A stretch of 64,000 bases of DNA from Pseudopedobacter sp038237895 (lineage in GTDB: Bacteria; Bacteroidota; Bacteroidia; Sphingobacteriales; Sphingobacteriaceae). The stretch covers positions 1 through 64,000 of the forward strand of contig JBBRYE010000003.1 in assembly GCA_038237895.1 (NCBI GenBank), written 5' to 3'. Both the position numbers and the translations under genes were made by a program. The notes beneath the pieces were generated by a model that saw only the letters and a program-made list of their open reading frames with translations, did no database searches and was not told where the DNA came from. How positions within the stretch are numbered: the stretch's first letter is position 1; the number at the start of each line of letters is the position of its first letter. Of this stretch, positions 1 through 7,522 are shown in pieces.

Positions 1-185
1 ATTATGGCATATGCTTTAGGTTTTAAATAAGAAGCTCCCTGACCTATATAAGTTAAAATATAAAAAAACCTGTACCAAAAAGGATTGAGATTAAACATTT
101 TATGTGATGCATACCTATGCAAAAAAAAGGTTTGAACAAATAATGAAATAAACCAATGAGCAATAAAAAATAATATAATATACAT
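1..185 (-). CDS. Acyl-CoA/fatty acid desaturase, N-terminal part (cut by window edge)
   Basis: Only the first 61 codons are present, read leftwards from the ATG at 185. The peptide begins with a hydrophobic stretch (about residues 3-22), then the histidine box HRYASH (23-28) and GQGASYLKP (48-56). A membrane helix followed by HRxxSH is typical of delta-9-type acyl-CoA desaturases of Bacteroidota, membrane di-iron enzymes that put a cis double bond into acyl chains. The other histidine boxes lie outside the window, so activity cannot be judged. A Bacteroidota -7 box lies 19 bases upstream of the start. The family call rests on these motifs alone, from memory of the family. Confidence 0.8.
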   Translation of the reverse strand, partial: MYIILFFIAHWFISLFVQTFFLHRYASHKMFNLNPFWYRFFYILTYIGQGASYLKPKAYAI

Positions 186-203
186 GAATAAGCTTTAGGT
201 TGC

Positions 204-211
204 CAAATTTA
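204..211 (-). promoter_or_regulatory. -7 promoter box for the desaturase gene
   Basis: The minus strand reads TAAATTTG, an exact match to the Bacteroidota -7 consensus TAnnTTTG. It would start transcription roughly 10-15 bases before the ATG at 185. No clear TTTG -33 element is seen at the usual distance. Confidence 0.5.
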
Positions 212-274
212 TAATCTATAACATTAACGAAGAAGAAATGATTTAGATTTTTTATTTATTTTTTTAATAAGAAA

Positions 275-613
275 TTACAAGCTCTGCTTAATGGAATCTA
301 GAGTGTCCTCGATAGAGATATCTCCATGAGATTGATCTAAAATACACTCGCCGTCTTTAATTAAAAGCAACTGAGGAGATTCGTGATGTACTTGAAATAA
401 TTCTGCTATTTGATTTGATAGATCTCTATGAGCAATTAAATCTAAAAAATAAGAGTTTACATTTTCTGGCAGGTCATTTAAATCCATGTCTACCCTTTTT
501 TTAGCCATCATACTGATAGAACAACGGGTACTGTGCTTAAAAATAACGCTATAACCAGCGTTTGATTTTATATCTTGTAGTTGTTTGGTTTCTTCTAATT
601 TAATCCAACTCAT
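275..613 (-). CDS. ytxJ: Bacillithiol-system redox protein YtxJ (DUF2847)
   Basis: A 112-residue thioredoxin-fold protein with no signal peptide. The key motif is HSTRCSIS with a single cysteine at residue 31, the monothiol arrangement of YtxJ proteins, which are proposed to remove bacillithiol from bacillithiolated proteins in the cytoplasm. Length and the C-terminal region (ESPQLLLIKDGE) fit the family. Its start overlaps the stop of the upstream gene (610-1356) by 4 bases, so the two are probably translated together. Its presence suggests the cell makes bacillithiol, although no bsh genes lie in the window. Confidence 0.85.
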   Translation of the reverse strand: MSWIKLEETKQLQDIKSNAGYSVIFKHSTRCSISMMAKKRVDMDLNDLPENVNSYFLDLIAHRDLSNQIAELFQVHHESPQLLLIKDGECILDQSHGDISIEDTLDSIKQSL

Positions 614-1356
614 GGTTTAGTAAATATATTTTGATCTATAGATTGCAAAACCTTTGCCACAGGAAAATAAATTGATGTGCTACTTTCTTTATTTGTTTTT
701 TTGATGGATAGTTTTAGACCATTTCCTAAATCTTGATAAGGTTCCCACTCAAAAATGGCTGGGTTTTTTTGATTTTGTAATAAAAATTTCCATTGAAGAA
801 TCTGACCAGATTTGCTATTTACATATAGCCAATATTGGTCGCCAGGAGTTAAGCCAACTTTATCAAAATCTAAATGAATTACATTACAGGTTATGCCATT
901 AACATCTTGGTTATCTTCTAACTTTGTATTTACCCCTTCATCTTGAAGTTTTAAAGGCACCATCAACCAATAACTATCATTAATAAAAGCAGCGTAGGCC
1001 CTATTAATCATTTTTTTTGAGGTACTATCGGCTAGTAATGTTCCATTTTCAAAAGCATTCCCTTTTTTTGTGTTTACATTAAATAGTACAACGGTTTTTA
1101 TTCCATTATCAGCAGTGGTCTCATATCGATAGTCGCCAGTGTATCTATCCCATATGTGATGGCGACCTACACTTTCTTTCCCTTGCCTAATTGGTGCAAA
1201 TGTAAATTCAAAATACCTGCTTTTTTCAAAAGCAGATTTTCCGCCAACGGCTTTCCATATTTTCTCAAATACTTCTTTTTTATCTGGTTGATTTTGGGCA
1301 AAACCAGTAACTACAATGGTAAATACCAGCGTTGTTAAAAAAATTAATTTTCTCAT
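610..1356 (-). CDS. Exported protein of unknown function (DUF6503-like)
   Basis: 248 residues with a Sec signal peptide (about 1-20, ending in FAQ). The rest is a soluble domain rich in aromatic and basic residues; patterns such as WDRYTGDYRYE and YWLYVNSKSGQILQW recall the beta-rich lipid-carrier fold of LolA-like and DUF6503 proteins. That likeness is from memory and is not proof. There is no lipobox, so a periplasmic product is expected. It is the first gene of a two-gene unit with ytxJ (4-base overlap). Function unknown. Confidence 0.6.
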   Translation of the reverse strand: MRKLIFLTTLVFTIVVTGFAQNQPDKKEVFEKIWKAVGGKSAFEKSRYFEFTFAPIRQGKESVGRHHIWDRYTGDYRYETTADNGIKTVVLFNVNTKKGNAFENGTLLADSTSKKMINRAYAAFINDSYWLMVPLKLQDEGVNTKLEDNQDVNGITCNVIHLDFDKVGLTPGDQYWLYVNSKSGQILQWKFLLQNQKNPAIFEWEPYQDLGNGLKLSIKKTNKESSTSIYFPVAKVLQSIDQNIFTKP

Positions 1357-1398
1357 TAAATTGTTTTTTTTGAGGAACGCTATTAAAGCGCAATTGTT

Positions 1399-1518
1399 TT
1401 ATCTTCTTCCTCTGGCTTCTGGATAAGAATTGTAAGCTGGGCAAAGTTTAGATGAACAAGATTGTAAAACTGATCCTGTTATCATTAAGGCTAGTAAAAC
1501 GTAAACTATTTTTTTCAT
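1399..1518 (-). CDS. 39-residue predicted lipoprotein
   Basis: A short reading frame from the ATG at 1518 to the TAA at 1399. The product starts with MKK and a hydrophobic stretch, and has a lipobox VLQSC with the cysteine at residue 21. After cleavage only about 19 residues would remain, beginning CSSKLCPAYNSYPEARGRR. Charged n-region, hydrophobic core and lipobox in the right order make chance unlikely. I recall similar tiny lipoproteins with a CPAY motif in Bacteroidota, but cannot name a family. It sits alone between the DUF6503-like gene and ribH on the same strand. Function unknown. Confidence 0.6.
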   Translation of the reverse strand: MKKIVYVLLALMITGSVLQSCSSKLCPAYNSYPEARGRR

Positions 1519-1627
1519 TTTGTGAGCGTTAAGGTTTATATGTGCATGGATTTTTACGCTTACTTAACGCTAAAGTTTCATTCACAATACAATATAAAGA
1601 TAAAGAATTTTGTATTAGATGCTAAAA

Positions 1628-2119
1628 TTATTTAAACGCTAATTTTAAAGCTGCCATTTTAATAGCAGTGATACCAGCTTCTGTTCCTTTATTCCCATGT
1701 TTACCGCCTGCCCTATCCATTGCTTGTTGCTGATTATCAGTTGTTAAAACCCCAAAAATTACGGGTTTTGTATGTTTGATACCAACATTTGCCAAGCCAT
1801 TTGCAACTGCATTACAAATAAAATCGAAATGTCTTGTTTCACCCTGTATTACGCAGCCCAAACAGATAACAGCATCTAAATCTTTATTGTCTAGTAATTG
1901 ATCTGCCGCTGCAATTAATTCAAAACTACCGGCAACTTCTATAGAAATAATGTCTCTTTCCGCCACTTGATATTGCAATAAAGACTCATAAGCGCCTTTA
2001 TATAATGCGCCTGTTACCTCAGCATTCCATGAAGCGACCACTATACCAAAACGATAATTTTTTCCTGAAGGAACTGTAGTATGAGAAAAATCTGATAAAT
2101 TTTTTAAGTGTGATGCCAT
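1628..2119 (-). CDS. ribH: 6,7-dimethyl-8-ribityllumazine synthase
   Basis: 163 residues, the usual length. It condenses 5-amino-6-ribitylaminouracil with 3,4-dihydroxy-2-butanone 4-phosphate in riboflavin synthesis. Family marks are FGIVVASWNAEVTGALY near the N-terminus, the GCVIQGETRHFDFIC segment that builds the active site, FGVLTTDNQQQA, and GNKGTEAG near the C-terminus. No other rib genes are nearby. A strong hairpin with a U-run ends only 13 bases before its start, so ribH is either read by passage through that terminator or from a promoter overlapping it. Confidence 0.96.
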   Translation of the reverse strand: MASHLKNLSDFSHTTVPSGKNYRFGIVVASWNAEVTGALYKGAYESLLQYQVAERDIISIEVAGSFELIAAADQLLDNKDLDAVICLGCVIQGETRHFDFICNAVANGLANVGIKHTKPVIFGVLTTDNQQQAMDRAGGKHGNKGTEAGITAIKMAALKLAFK

Positions 2120-2132
2120 AGTTAAAAAATAA

Positions 2133-2162
2133 AAAAGGTTAGCTTTTAAAAGCTAACCTTTT
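2133..2162 (-). terminator. Rho-independent terminator between the TPR gene and ribH
   Basis: A perfect inverted repeat with 15-base arms: AAAAGGTTAGCTTTT followed directly by its reverse complement. On the minus strand it is followed by a T-rich stretch and then the ribH start. It lies after the TPR gene stop (2185) and before the ribH ATG (2119), so it can end the TPR transcript or act as an attenuator for ribH. Confidence 0.8.
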
Positions 2163-2184
2163 GATATAAATAGCTTAAAAATTA

Positions 2185-2859
2185 TTATAATTTACCTTCT
2201 GCCCTTGCAATGTACATATCAATGTTAGTTGCTGTTGCACTTTCAGGATAATCACTTTTTATTTTAGCATAAGTATCAACCGCAGATTTAAAATCTTTTT
2301 GCTCTTCATAAACTAAACCTAGTTTTTTAAGATAAATTGGAGCTGCAAATAAGTTATCTCCTTTAGATGCAGCTTTTTTGTAAAAAGTTATTGCATCATC
2401 ATAATTTTTTAACTCAACGTAAGCATCGCCAGCGGCACCTAATGCTTCTGGAGCCAAAATAGGGTCGGAACCACTGTAGTTTGTTAAGTTTTCTGCAGCT
2501 TTTTGATACTCGCCCTTGTTTAAATAAGCGATACCTAAATAGTAATATGCAAGATTAGCTGATTTAGTATTATCATATTCTGAAATGATTTTCTCAAAAC
2601 CAGGGAAGTTCCCATCGCCCTTTATGGCCTTATCCCAATCTTTTTGCTCCCAATATTGTTGTGCTTTAAACATTTGATTTACAGCTTCCGTTTCTCTTGG
2701 TGCTAAATAAAATTTTTGATAAGCAAAAAATAACAATATTAATCCGATAACTGTTCCGCCAATAACTAAAAGACTTTTCTTATTCTCTTGAATAAAAAAG
2801 CTGGTCTTATTCATTGAGGTTGAAAGTGGTGACGGTTGTTCGATTTCTGTTTTTGACAT
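2185..2859 (-). CDS. Membrane-anchored tetratricopeptide-repeat protein
   Basis: 224 residues. A cytoplasmic N-terminal tail (about 30 residues) is followed by one transmembrane helix (about 32-50) and then TPR repeats (about 95-210) with the usual spacing, for example ANLAYYYLGIAYLNKGEYQKAAENL and APEALGAAGDAYVELKNYDDAITFY-like units (partial motifs ALGAAGDAYVELKNYDDAI). The topology is like the YfgM/BamD-associated TPR proteins of other bacteria, which help envelope protein handling; the exact role here is unknown. It has its own promoter and its own terminator, so it seems to be transcribed alone. Confidence 0.8.
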   Translation of the reverse strand: MSKTEIEQPSPLSTSMNKTSFFIQENKKSLLVIGGTVIGLILLFFAYQKFYLAPRETEAVNQMFKAQQYWEQKDWDKAIKGDGNFPGFEKIISEYDNTKSANLAYYYLGIAYLNKGEYQKAAENLTNYSGSDPILAPEALGAAGDAYVELKNYDDAITFYKKAASKGDNLFAAPIYLKKLGLVYEEQKDFKSAVDTYAKIKSDYPESATATNIDMYIARAEGKL

Positions 2860-2882
2860 TTTTAGGGTTCTATTAAAGATTG

Positions 2883-2912
2883 CAAAAATAGTGTTTTCGG
2901 TAAAAACAACAA
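2883..2912 (-). promoter_or_regulatory. Promoter of the TPR gene
   Basis: The minus strand has TTG (2910-2912), a 19-base spacer and TATTTTTG (2883-2890), an exact -7 box. The start codon at 2859 lies about 24 bases further on. Confidence 0.55.
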
Positions 2913-3058
2913 CCCATTTGTATAAATTATTGTAATATAGTGTAATAACGGCTTTTAAAGGTGGTTTAAAAAGGATTTAATTAGATTATATAGCCTAATA
3001 AATGATTGCTTTTAAATTTTCTTAAGATAATAACTACGTATTTTCATATTTTAGCTCC

Positions 3059-4165
3059 ATGTATATCAAAAAACTTTCTTTAGTAAATTTCAAAAATTAC
3101 GACGAAGCAGAGCTAAGTTTTATTGATGGAGCAAATGCTTTTACCGGTAATAACGGAGCAGGGAAAACCAACCTTTTAGATGCGGTTCATTATTTATCTA
3201 TGTGTAAAAGTTATTTTAACCCAATAGATAGCCAACAAATTAAACAAGACCGAGATTTATTTATGTTGCAGGGAGTTTTTGAAAAAAATGAAAAGGAAGA
3301 GTTAATTGCTTGCGGCGTAAAGAAAAATCAAAAAAAACAATTTAAAAAGAATAAAAAAGAATACAATCGTTTATCAGAGCATATAGGACTTTTCCCTTTG
3401 GTAATGATTTCTCCAAATGATATTAGTTTAATTTTAGAAGGCAGCGAAGAAAGACGCAAATTTATTGATACAGTAATTTCGCTAACCAATCATCAATATT
3501 TAGATGATTTGATTTTTTACAATAAAACGCTACTTAACCGAAACTCACTTTTAAAACAAATTGCAGAGAGCGGCCGTTACGACCCAACTTTATTAGAAAT
3601 ATTTGATAATCAATTGATCACATCTGGCAATAAAATATTTGAGCAACGCAAAGCTTTTATGGATATTTTTACTCCGGTTTTTAATCAGCATTATCAATAT
3701 TTATCTGGCAAAGCCGAGGTTGTAGAACTTATTTACCAATCACCATTATTTGATGATAATTTTGATATCCTGCTTAAAAAAAATTTAGAAAAAGACAGGG
3801 TTTTACAAAGAACATCACAAGGCATTCATCGTGATGAGTTAGTTTTTCAAGTGCATGAAGGAATGCCATTAAAAAAATTTGGTTCGCAAGGGCAGCAAAA
3901 ATCTTTTCTAATCGCATTAAAACTGGCTAAATATTCATTCATTTATCAAAAAGTTGGCTTTAAGCCGATGCTTTTATTAGATGATATTTTTGATAAGTTA
4001 GATGATTTACGCATTACCAAATTGATGAAGATGGTTTCTCATGATGATTTTGGCCAACTATTTATTACCGATACCAATGCCGAAAGAATTAAGCGTATTT
4101 TTGATAATATCGGCGTAAGCCTAAATTTATTTAATATAGATAACGGCATTGTAAAACATGAGTAG
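3059..4165 (+). CDS. recF: DNA replication and repair protein RecF
   Basis: 368 residues. RecF is an SMC-like ATPase that loads RecA at gaps through RecFOR. Walker A is GNNGAGKT (30-37), the ABC signature region is GSQGQQKSFLIALKLA, and Walker B/D-loop is LLLDDIFDKLD near the C-terminus. The N-terminal MYIKKLSLVNFKNY is the usual beta-strand start. Unlike in many bacteria it is not next to dnaA/dnaN; instead its last codons overlap the DUF721 gene by 8 bases, a pairing I know from other Bacteroidota. The ATG at 3059 is the first in frame and lies just after an AT-rich promoter-like stretch. Confidence 0.97.
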   Translation: MYIKKLSLVNFKNYDEAELSFIDGANAFTGNNGAGKTNLLDAVHYLSMCKSYFNPIDSQQIKQDRDLFMLQGVFEKNEKEELIACGVKKNQKKQFKKNKKEYNRLSEHIGLFPLVMISPNDISLILEGSEERRKFIDTVISLTNHQYLDDLIFYNKTLLNRNSLLKQIAESGRYDPTLLEIFDNQLITSGNKIFEQRKAFMDIFTPVFNQHYQYLSGKAEVVELIYQSPLFDDNFDILLKKNLEKDRVLQRTSQGIHRDELVFQVHEGMPLKKFGSQGQQKSFLIALKLAKYSFIYQKVGFKPMLLLDDIFDKLDDLRITKLMKMVSHDDFGQLFITDTNAERIKRIFDNIGVSLNLFNIDNGIVKHE

Positions 4166-4448
4166 AACTAACGATAAAACGCTAAAAGAAGCCATGCAAC
4201 AAATGCTAAAAGTTTACCACTTAAAGGGTAAGTTTGACGAAACATTTGCAGTAAAATCCTGGGAAGAAATTGTTGGCAAAGCAGTTGCAAACCGCACAAA
4301 AGAAATTTTTATAAGGGATAAAAAATTATTTGTAAGGATAGAATCTTCGGTTGTTAAAAACGAACTTACCATTATGAGGAAACAAATAATAGTAAATCTA
4401 AATGAGAAAGCAGGTGCAGAAGTAGTGCAGGAAATTATTTTTTTATAG
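4158..4448 (+). CDS. DUF721 (DciA-related) protein
   Basis: 96 residues overlapping recF by 8 bases. The layout fits DUF721: a basic N-terminus, then VKSWEEIVGKAVANRTKEIFIRD and a C-terminal half LFVRIESSVVKNELTIMRKQI (motif pieces SWEEIVG and VKNEL). DUF721 includes DciA, which loads the replicative helicase DnaB in bacteria lacking DnaC. This is a short version with only the KH-like domain. Overlap with recF suggests a replication or repair role, but helicase loading by this protein is inference. Confidence 0.8.
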   Translation: MSRTNDKTLKEAMQQMLKVYHLKGKFDETFAVKSWEEIVGKAVANRTKEIFIRDKKLFVRIESSVVKNELTIMRKQIIVNLNEKAGAEVVQEIIFL

Positions 4449-4634
4449 CTATTTTCTACTACTCATTCTCTTACTAAACATAAAGAATAATACAGTTGTT
4501 AATGTTGCTGTAAACAACGCTCTTGCCGCTAAAGTTGCTGTAAATTCTTCCTTCATTATTCCCAACCCAATAATTGGAGATATAAATAGCACCACAAAAA
4601 AGAAAATAATATACGGTTTAGAGAGAATTTTCAT
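4449..4634 (-). CDS. Small two-helix membrane protein
   Basis: 61 residues, two predicted transmembrane helices (about 8-27 and 36-53) joined by a short acidic loop, and a basic C-terminus (KRMSSRK). The stop codon abuts that of the DUF721 gene, so the genes converge with no gap. Hydrophobic pattern and basic ends support a real gene, but no family is recognised and function is unknown. Its transcript would follow ndk only after the ndk gene, which points the same way but starts further right. Confidence 0.5.
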   Translation of the reverse strand: MKILSKPYIIFFFVVLFISPIIGLGIMKEEFTATLAARALFTATLTTVLFFMFSKRMSSRK

Positions 4635-4682
4635 AGATTTTTATCCTTTAATTTTATAAACAACCTGACTGATAAACAAAAA

Positions 4683-4706
4683 AGCTCCGGCTAAAAAACC
4701 GAAGCT
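4683..4706 (-). terminator. Terminator of ndk
   Basis: Minus strand: AGCTTCGG, an 8-base T-rich loop, CCGGAGCT, then TTTTTTG. The stem has one G-U pair. It lies 24 bases after the ndk stop. Confidence 0.8.
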
Positions 4707-4729
4707 ATGTTTTAAAATCTATTTCTTAA

Positions 4730-5149
4730 TTAAAACTTTTCAAAAGCTGTAAAGTAGAAACTACCCTCAATTTCAGCATTCTCATCAGAATCTGACCCAT
4801 GAACTGCGTTTGCATCGATAGATTTTGCATATTTCTGACGGATAGTTCCTTCTGCAGCGTCGGCAGGATTAGTTGCACCAATTAATTTTCTAAAATCTTC
4901 TACTGCATTATCTTTTTCTAAGATTGCTGCTACAATAGGTCCTGAAGACATAAAGCTAACTAATTCGCCATAAAAGCCACGTTCTTTGTGTACTGCATAA
5001 AATTCACCTGCTTTTTCTGGAGAAAGCTTAGTATATTTCATTGCCACTATCTTAAAACCACCTGCTATAATATCGTTTAAAATTGCTCCGATGTGTCCAT
5101 TAGCTACTGCATCGGGCTTAATCATCGTAAAAGTTCTGTTATTTGCCAT
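4730..5149 (-). CDS. ndk: Nucleoside diphosphate kinase
   Basis: 139 residues when started at the ATG at 5149 (MANNRTFTMIKPDAV); an ATG two codons earlier (5155) is possible. The much longer open frame upstream runs through the promoter and is not coding. Ndk moves the terminal phosphate of ATP onto other NDPs by way of a phosphohistidine. FTMIKPDAV and the catalytic region AVHGSDSDENAEIEGSFYF (His of VHGSDS) are clear. The usual R/K nucleotide-binding residues are in place. Divergent from the nrnA-like gene, with promoters for both in the 110-base gap. Confidence 0.97.
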   Translation of the reverse strand: MANNRTFTMIKPDAVANGHIGAILNDIIAGGFKIVAMKYTKLSPEKAGEFYAVHKERGFYGELVSFMSSGPIVAAILEKDNAVEDFRKLIGATNPADAAEGTIRQKYAKSIDANAVHGSDSDENAEIEGSFYFTAFEKF

Positions 5150-5173
5150 TTTCATGTTTTTTAAAAATTGGTG

Positions 5174-5203
5174 CAAAAGTAGGCTTTTATAATCGTAACC
5201 AAA
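5174..5203 (-). promoter_or_regulatory. Promoter of ndk
   Basis: Minus strand: TTTG (5200-5203), 18-base spacer, TACTTTTG (5174-5181), an exact TAnnTTTG. It lies inside the longer open frame, which supports the short ndk start at 5149. Confidence 0.65.
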
Positions 5204-5258
5204 AGTATTGCAATTAATTTGAGATAGATTGTTTAACTTCGCCCTCTCATAAAATTTG

Positions 5259-6269
5259 ATGATTGATTTAGATACGCTAAAAGAAAAATTAGCACAGCCC
5301 TGTAAGATTGTTATAACCACGCATCACAAGCCTGATGGCGATGCAATGGGTTCCTCTTTAGGCTTATTCAATTATTTAATACAAAAAGGACATTATGTAA
5401 AAGTAATTACGCCAACAGATTATCCGTATTTTCTACAATGGCTACCTAACAATCCTGAGGTCATTATTTATACTGAAAAACAAGAGGAAAGCAAAAAATT
5501 AGTGGCAGAAGCTGAACTTATTTTTTGTTTAGATTTTAATGCCCTTTCTAGAATTAACGAACTAGGCGAAGAGGTAAAAAAATCATCTGCTTTAAAAATA
5601 ATGATAGATCATCATTTAGAACCAGAAGGTTTTGATGATTTTAGACACTGGAATATTAACGCTTGTGCCACAGCTCAGTTAATTTACGATTTTATTGTTA
5701 ATTATTTAAATGATAGTGAGTTAATTAATAAAGATGTTGCTACATGTTTATACACAGGCATCATGACAGATTCCGGATCTTTCCGTTTCCCAAATGTAAC
5801 TTCAGATTTACACCGAATTGTTGCCGATTTGATAGATGCCGGTGCAGAAAATTGGAAAATACACCAACAAGTTTATGATAACGCAACCGAAGGTAGATTA
5901 AAATTTTTGGGATATTGCTTAAGTAATAAACTAGAAGTTTTAAGAGAATATAATACAGCTATTATTACTGTAAGTAATGAGGATATAAAGAAATTTGATA
6001 TACAAACAGGAGAAACTGAAGGTGTTGTAAATTATGCGCTTTCTATAAATGGTATTAAATTAGCTGCCTTTATAGTGGAACGTAAAGATAGGGTTAAGCT
6101 TTCATTAAGATCTGTTGGTACTTTCCCTGCAAACGAAATATGTAAAAAATATTTTGAGGGTGGAGGACACAGAAATGCTGCTGGAGGGCAATCTGAAGAA
6201 TCATTTGAACAAGTAATAGAGAAATTCAAATCTATTTTACCAGAATATAAGGAGTTACTTTTGCAGTAG
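5259..6269 (+). CDS. DHH/DHHA1 phosphoesterase (oligoribonuclease NrnA / pAp phosphatase type)
   Basis: 336 residues from the ATG at 5259; a TTG one codon earlier is less likely. NrnA-like enzymes degrade 2-5 nt RNA (and sometimes linear dinucleotides or pAp) in the cytoplasm. Motifs: TTHHKPDGDAMGSSLGL (metal site), CLDFNAL, the name motif IDHH with HLEPEGF, TGIMTDSGSFRF, and the DHHA1 C-terminal glycine-rich FEGGGHRNAAGG that binds substrate. Length is standard. Monocistronic as far as can be seen. Substrate choice between nanoRNA and pAp cannot be read from sequence. Confidence 0.9.
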   Translation: MIDLDTLKEKLAQPCKIVITTHHKPDGDAMGSSLGLFNYLIQKGHYVKVITPTDYPYFLQWLPNNPEVIIYTEKQEESKKLVAEAELIFCLDFNALSRINELGEEVKKSSALKIMIDHHLEPEGFDDFRHWNINACATAQLIYDFIVNYLNDSELINKDVATCLYTGIMTDSGSFRFPNVTSDLHRIVADLIDAGAENWKIHQQVYDNATEGRLKFLGYCLSNKLEVLREYNTAIITVSNEDIKKFDIQTGETEGVVNYALSINGIKLAAFIVERKDRVKLSLRSVGTFPANEICKKYFEGGGHRNAAGGQSEESFEQVIEKFKSILPEYKELLLQ

Positions 6270-6400
6270 ATGGGTAATGGCCTATGGTTAATAGTCTATA
6301 GATAATAGTACATAGATAGCGTGAATTTTAAAAGTAAATAAAAAATTAAAGTTTAAAACGATACAGTCTATAGACTATCGACTATAAACAATGAATTAAT
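6270..6400. repeat. Intergenic repeat with CTATAGACTAT motifs
   Basis: The gap between nrnA and the FKBP gene holds repeated CTATAGA/TCTATAG words, including the palindrome AGTCTATAGACT near 6366-6377 and copies ATAGTCTATAG and CGACTATAA. This is non-coding and looks like a simple extragenic repeat element; no other copy is seen in this window. Confidence 0.5.
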
Positions 6401-6431
6401 AATAATGCAAATAAAAAACAATAAATAAATA

Positions 6432-7403
6432 ATGAAAAAAGGATTATTAATATTAACTGTAGCTGCATTAGGATTTGCGGCATGTAGTGGGGGTTTTAAA
6501 AAAGGCCCGGCTGGTTTAGAGTATAGCATCCATAATGATGTTAAAAGCGATTCAATTAAAGAAGGTGACTTTATCAGCTTAAACATTGTAGCTAAAACTG
6601 AAGGAGACTCTTCTCTTTTCAATTCTTATGAAATGGGTCGTCCGTCTGAAGCGTATTTTCCAAAACCAGTTTATGATGGAGATATTTTTTATGCACTTAA
6701 AATGCTTACCAAAGGCGATAGCGCAACTATTAAAATCAACTTAGATTCTGCAGTAGCAAAAGGACAACCAAGACCAGCAGGTATTAAAGGTAAATATTTA
6801 ATTTATACCGTTAAAGTAGAAGAAGTTATTCATAAAGACACTGCCCATATGCAAGATTTCCAGGCTAAAGTAGAAAAATACTTTAAAGCAGAAGGAGAAA
6901 AAGCTAAATCAGGAGAAGTAACAAAACTTCAAAAATATATTGATGATAATAAATTGAAAACAACAAAATTACCTTCTGGATTACAAATTGTAAATACTAT
7001 TGAAGGTAAAGGCGAGCAGCCAGTTGCAGGTGATAGTGTTTTAGTTAATTACACAGGTAAAATTTTATCAGGTAAAGTATTTGACACCAGTTTAGAAGAT
7101 GTTGCAAAGAAAAATAATATGTATAATCCGCAAAGAGCACCATATTCTCCTTTAAGTGTTGTTTTAGGTAGAGGTGGTATTATTCCAGGTTTTGAACAAG
7201 GAATTTTACAAATGAAAAAGGGTGGAAAAGCAACGGTTCTAATTCCTTCTAACTTAGCCTATGGCGAGCAAGGAATGCAAGGTGGAATGATAGGCCCTTT
7301 TACTCCATTAATATTTGAATTAGAATTGGTAAACGTTTTCCATAATCCTAATACAGCGCCAGCCACAGCACCTGTAATGATGCCGGCAGCACCAGTTAAA
7401 TAA
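6432..7403 (+). CDS. FKBP-type peptidyl-prolyl isomerase lipoprotein
   Basis: 323 residues. Lipoprotein signal with lipobox GFAAC (cysteine at residue 17). The C-terminal half (about 170-303) is a full FKBP domain: LPSGLQIVNTIEG, VNYTGKILSGKVFDTS, LGRGGIIPGFEQGI, GGKATVLIPSNLAYGEQ and PFTPLIFELELVNV. The first half (about 30-135) resembles a degenerate FKBP-like module (GDFISLNIVAKT, KGDSATIKINLDS) as seen in other Bacteroidota tandem FKBPs. It likely assists folding of exported proteins in the periplasm. The tail is Ala/Pro-rich. Own terminator downstream. Confidence 0.92.
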   Translation: MKKGLLILTVAALGFAACSGGFKKGPAGLEYSIHNDVKSDSIKEGDFISLNIVAKTEGDSSLFNSYEMGRPSEAYFPKPVYDGDIFYALKMLTKGDSATIKINLDSAVAKGQPRPAGIKGKYLIYTVKVEEVIHKDTAHMQDFQAKVEKYFKAEGEKAKSGEVTKLQKYIDDNKLKTTKLPSGLQIVNTIEGKGEQPVAGDSVLVNYTGKILSGKVFDTSLEDVAKKNNMYNPQRAPYSPLSVVLGRGGIIPGFEQGILQMKKGGKATVLIPSNLAYGEQGMQGGMIGPFTPLIFELELVNVFHNPNTAPATAPVMMPAAPVK

Positions 7404-7426
7404 GATTATTTAATATAATATTTATA

Positions 7427-7457
7427 AACCTCTTCTTAAAAAGAAGGGGTTTTTTTA
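7427..7457 (+). terminator. Terminator of the FKBP gene
   Basis: AACCTCTTCTT (7427-7437), a 3-base loop, AAGAAGGGGTT (7441-7451), then a T-run. Stem of 11 bp with one G-U pair, 24 bases after the stop. Confidence 0.85.
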
Positions 7458-7522
7458 TTTAAGCTTAATTCTAAAAATATCATCACCTCTGTCATAAAAA
7501 TTTTATTTTATAATTTTACACC

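Noticed and set aside
5150..5320. Longer N-terminus of ndk
   Set aside because: It spans the ndk promoter and the start of the divergent gene, and Ndk normally begins near MANNRTFTMIKPDAV.
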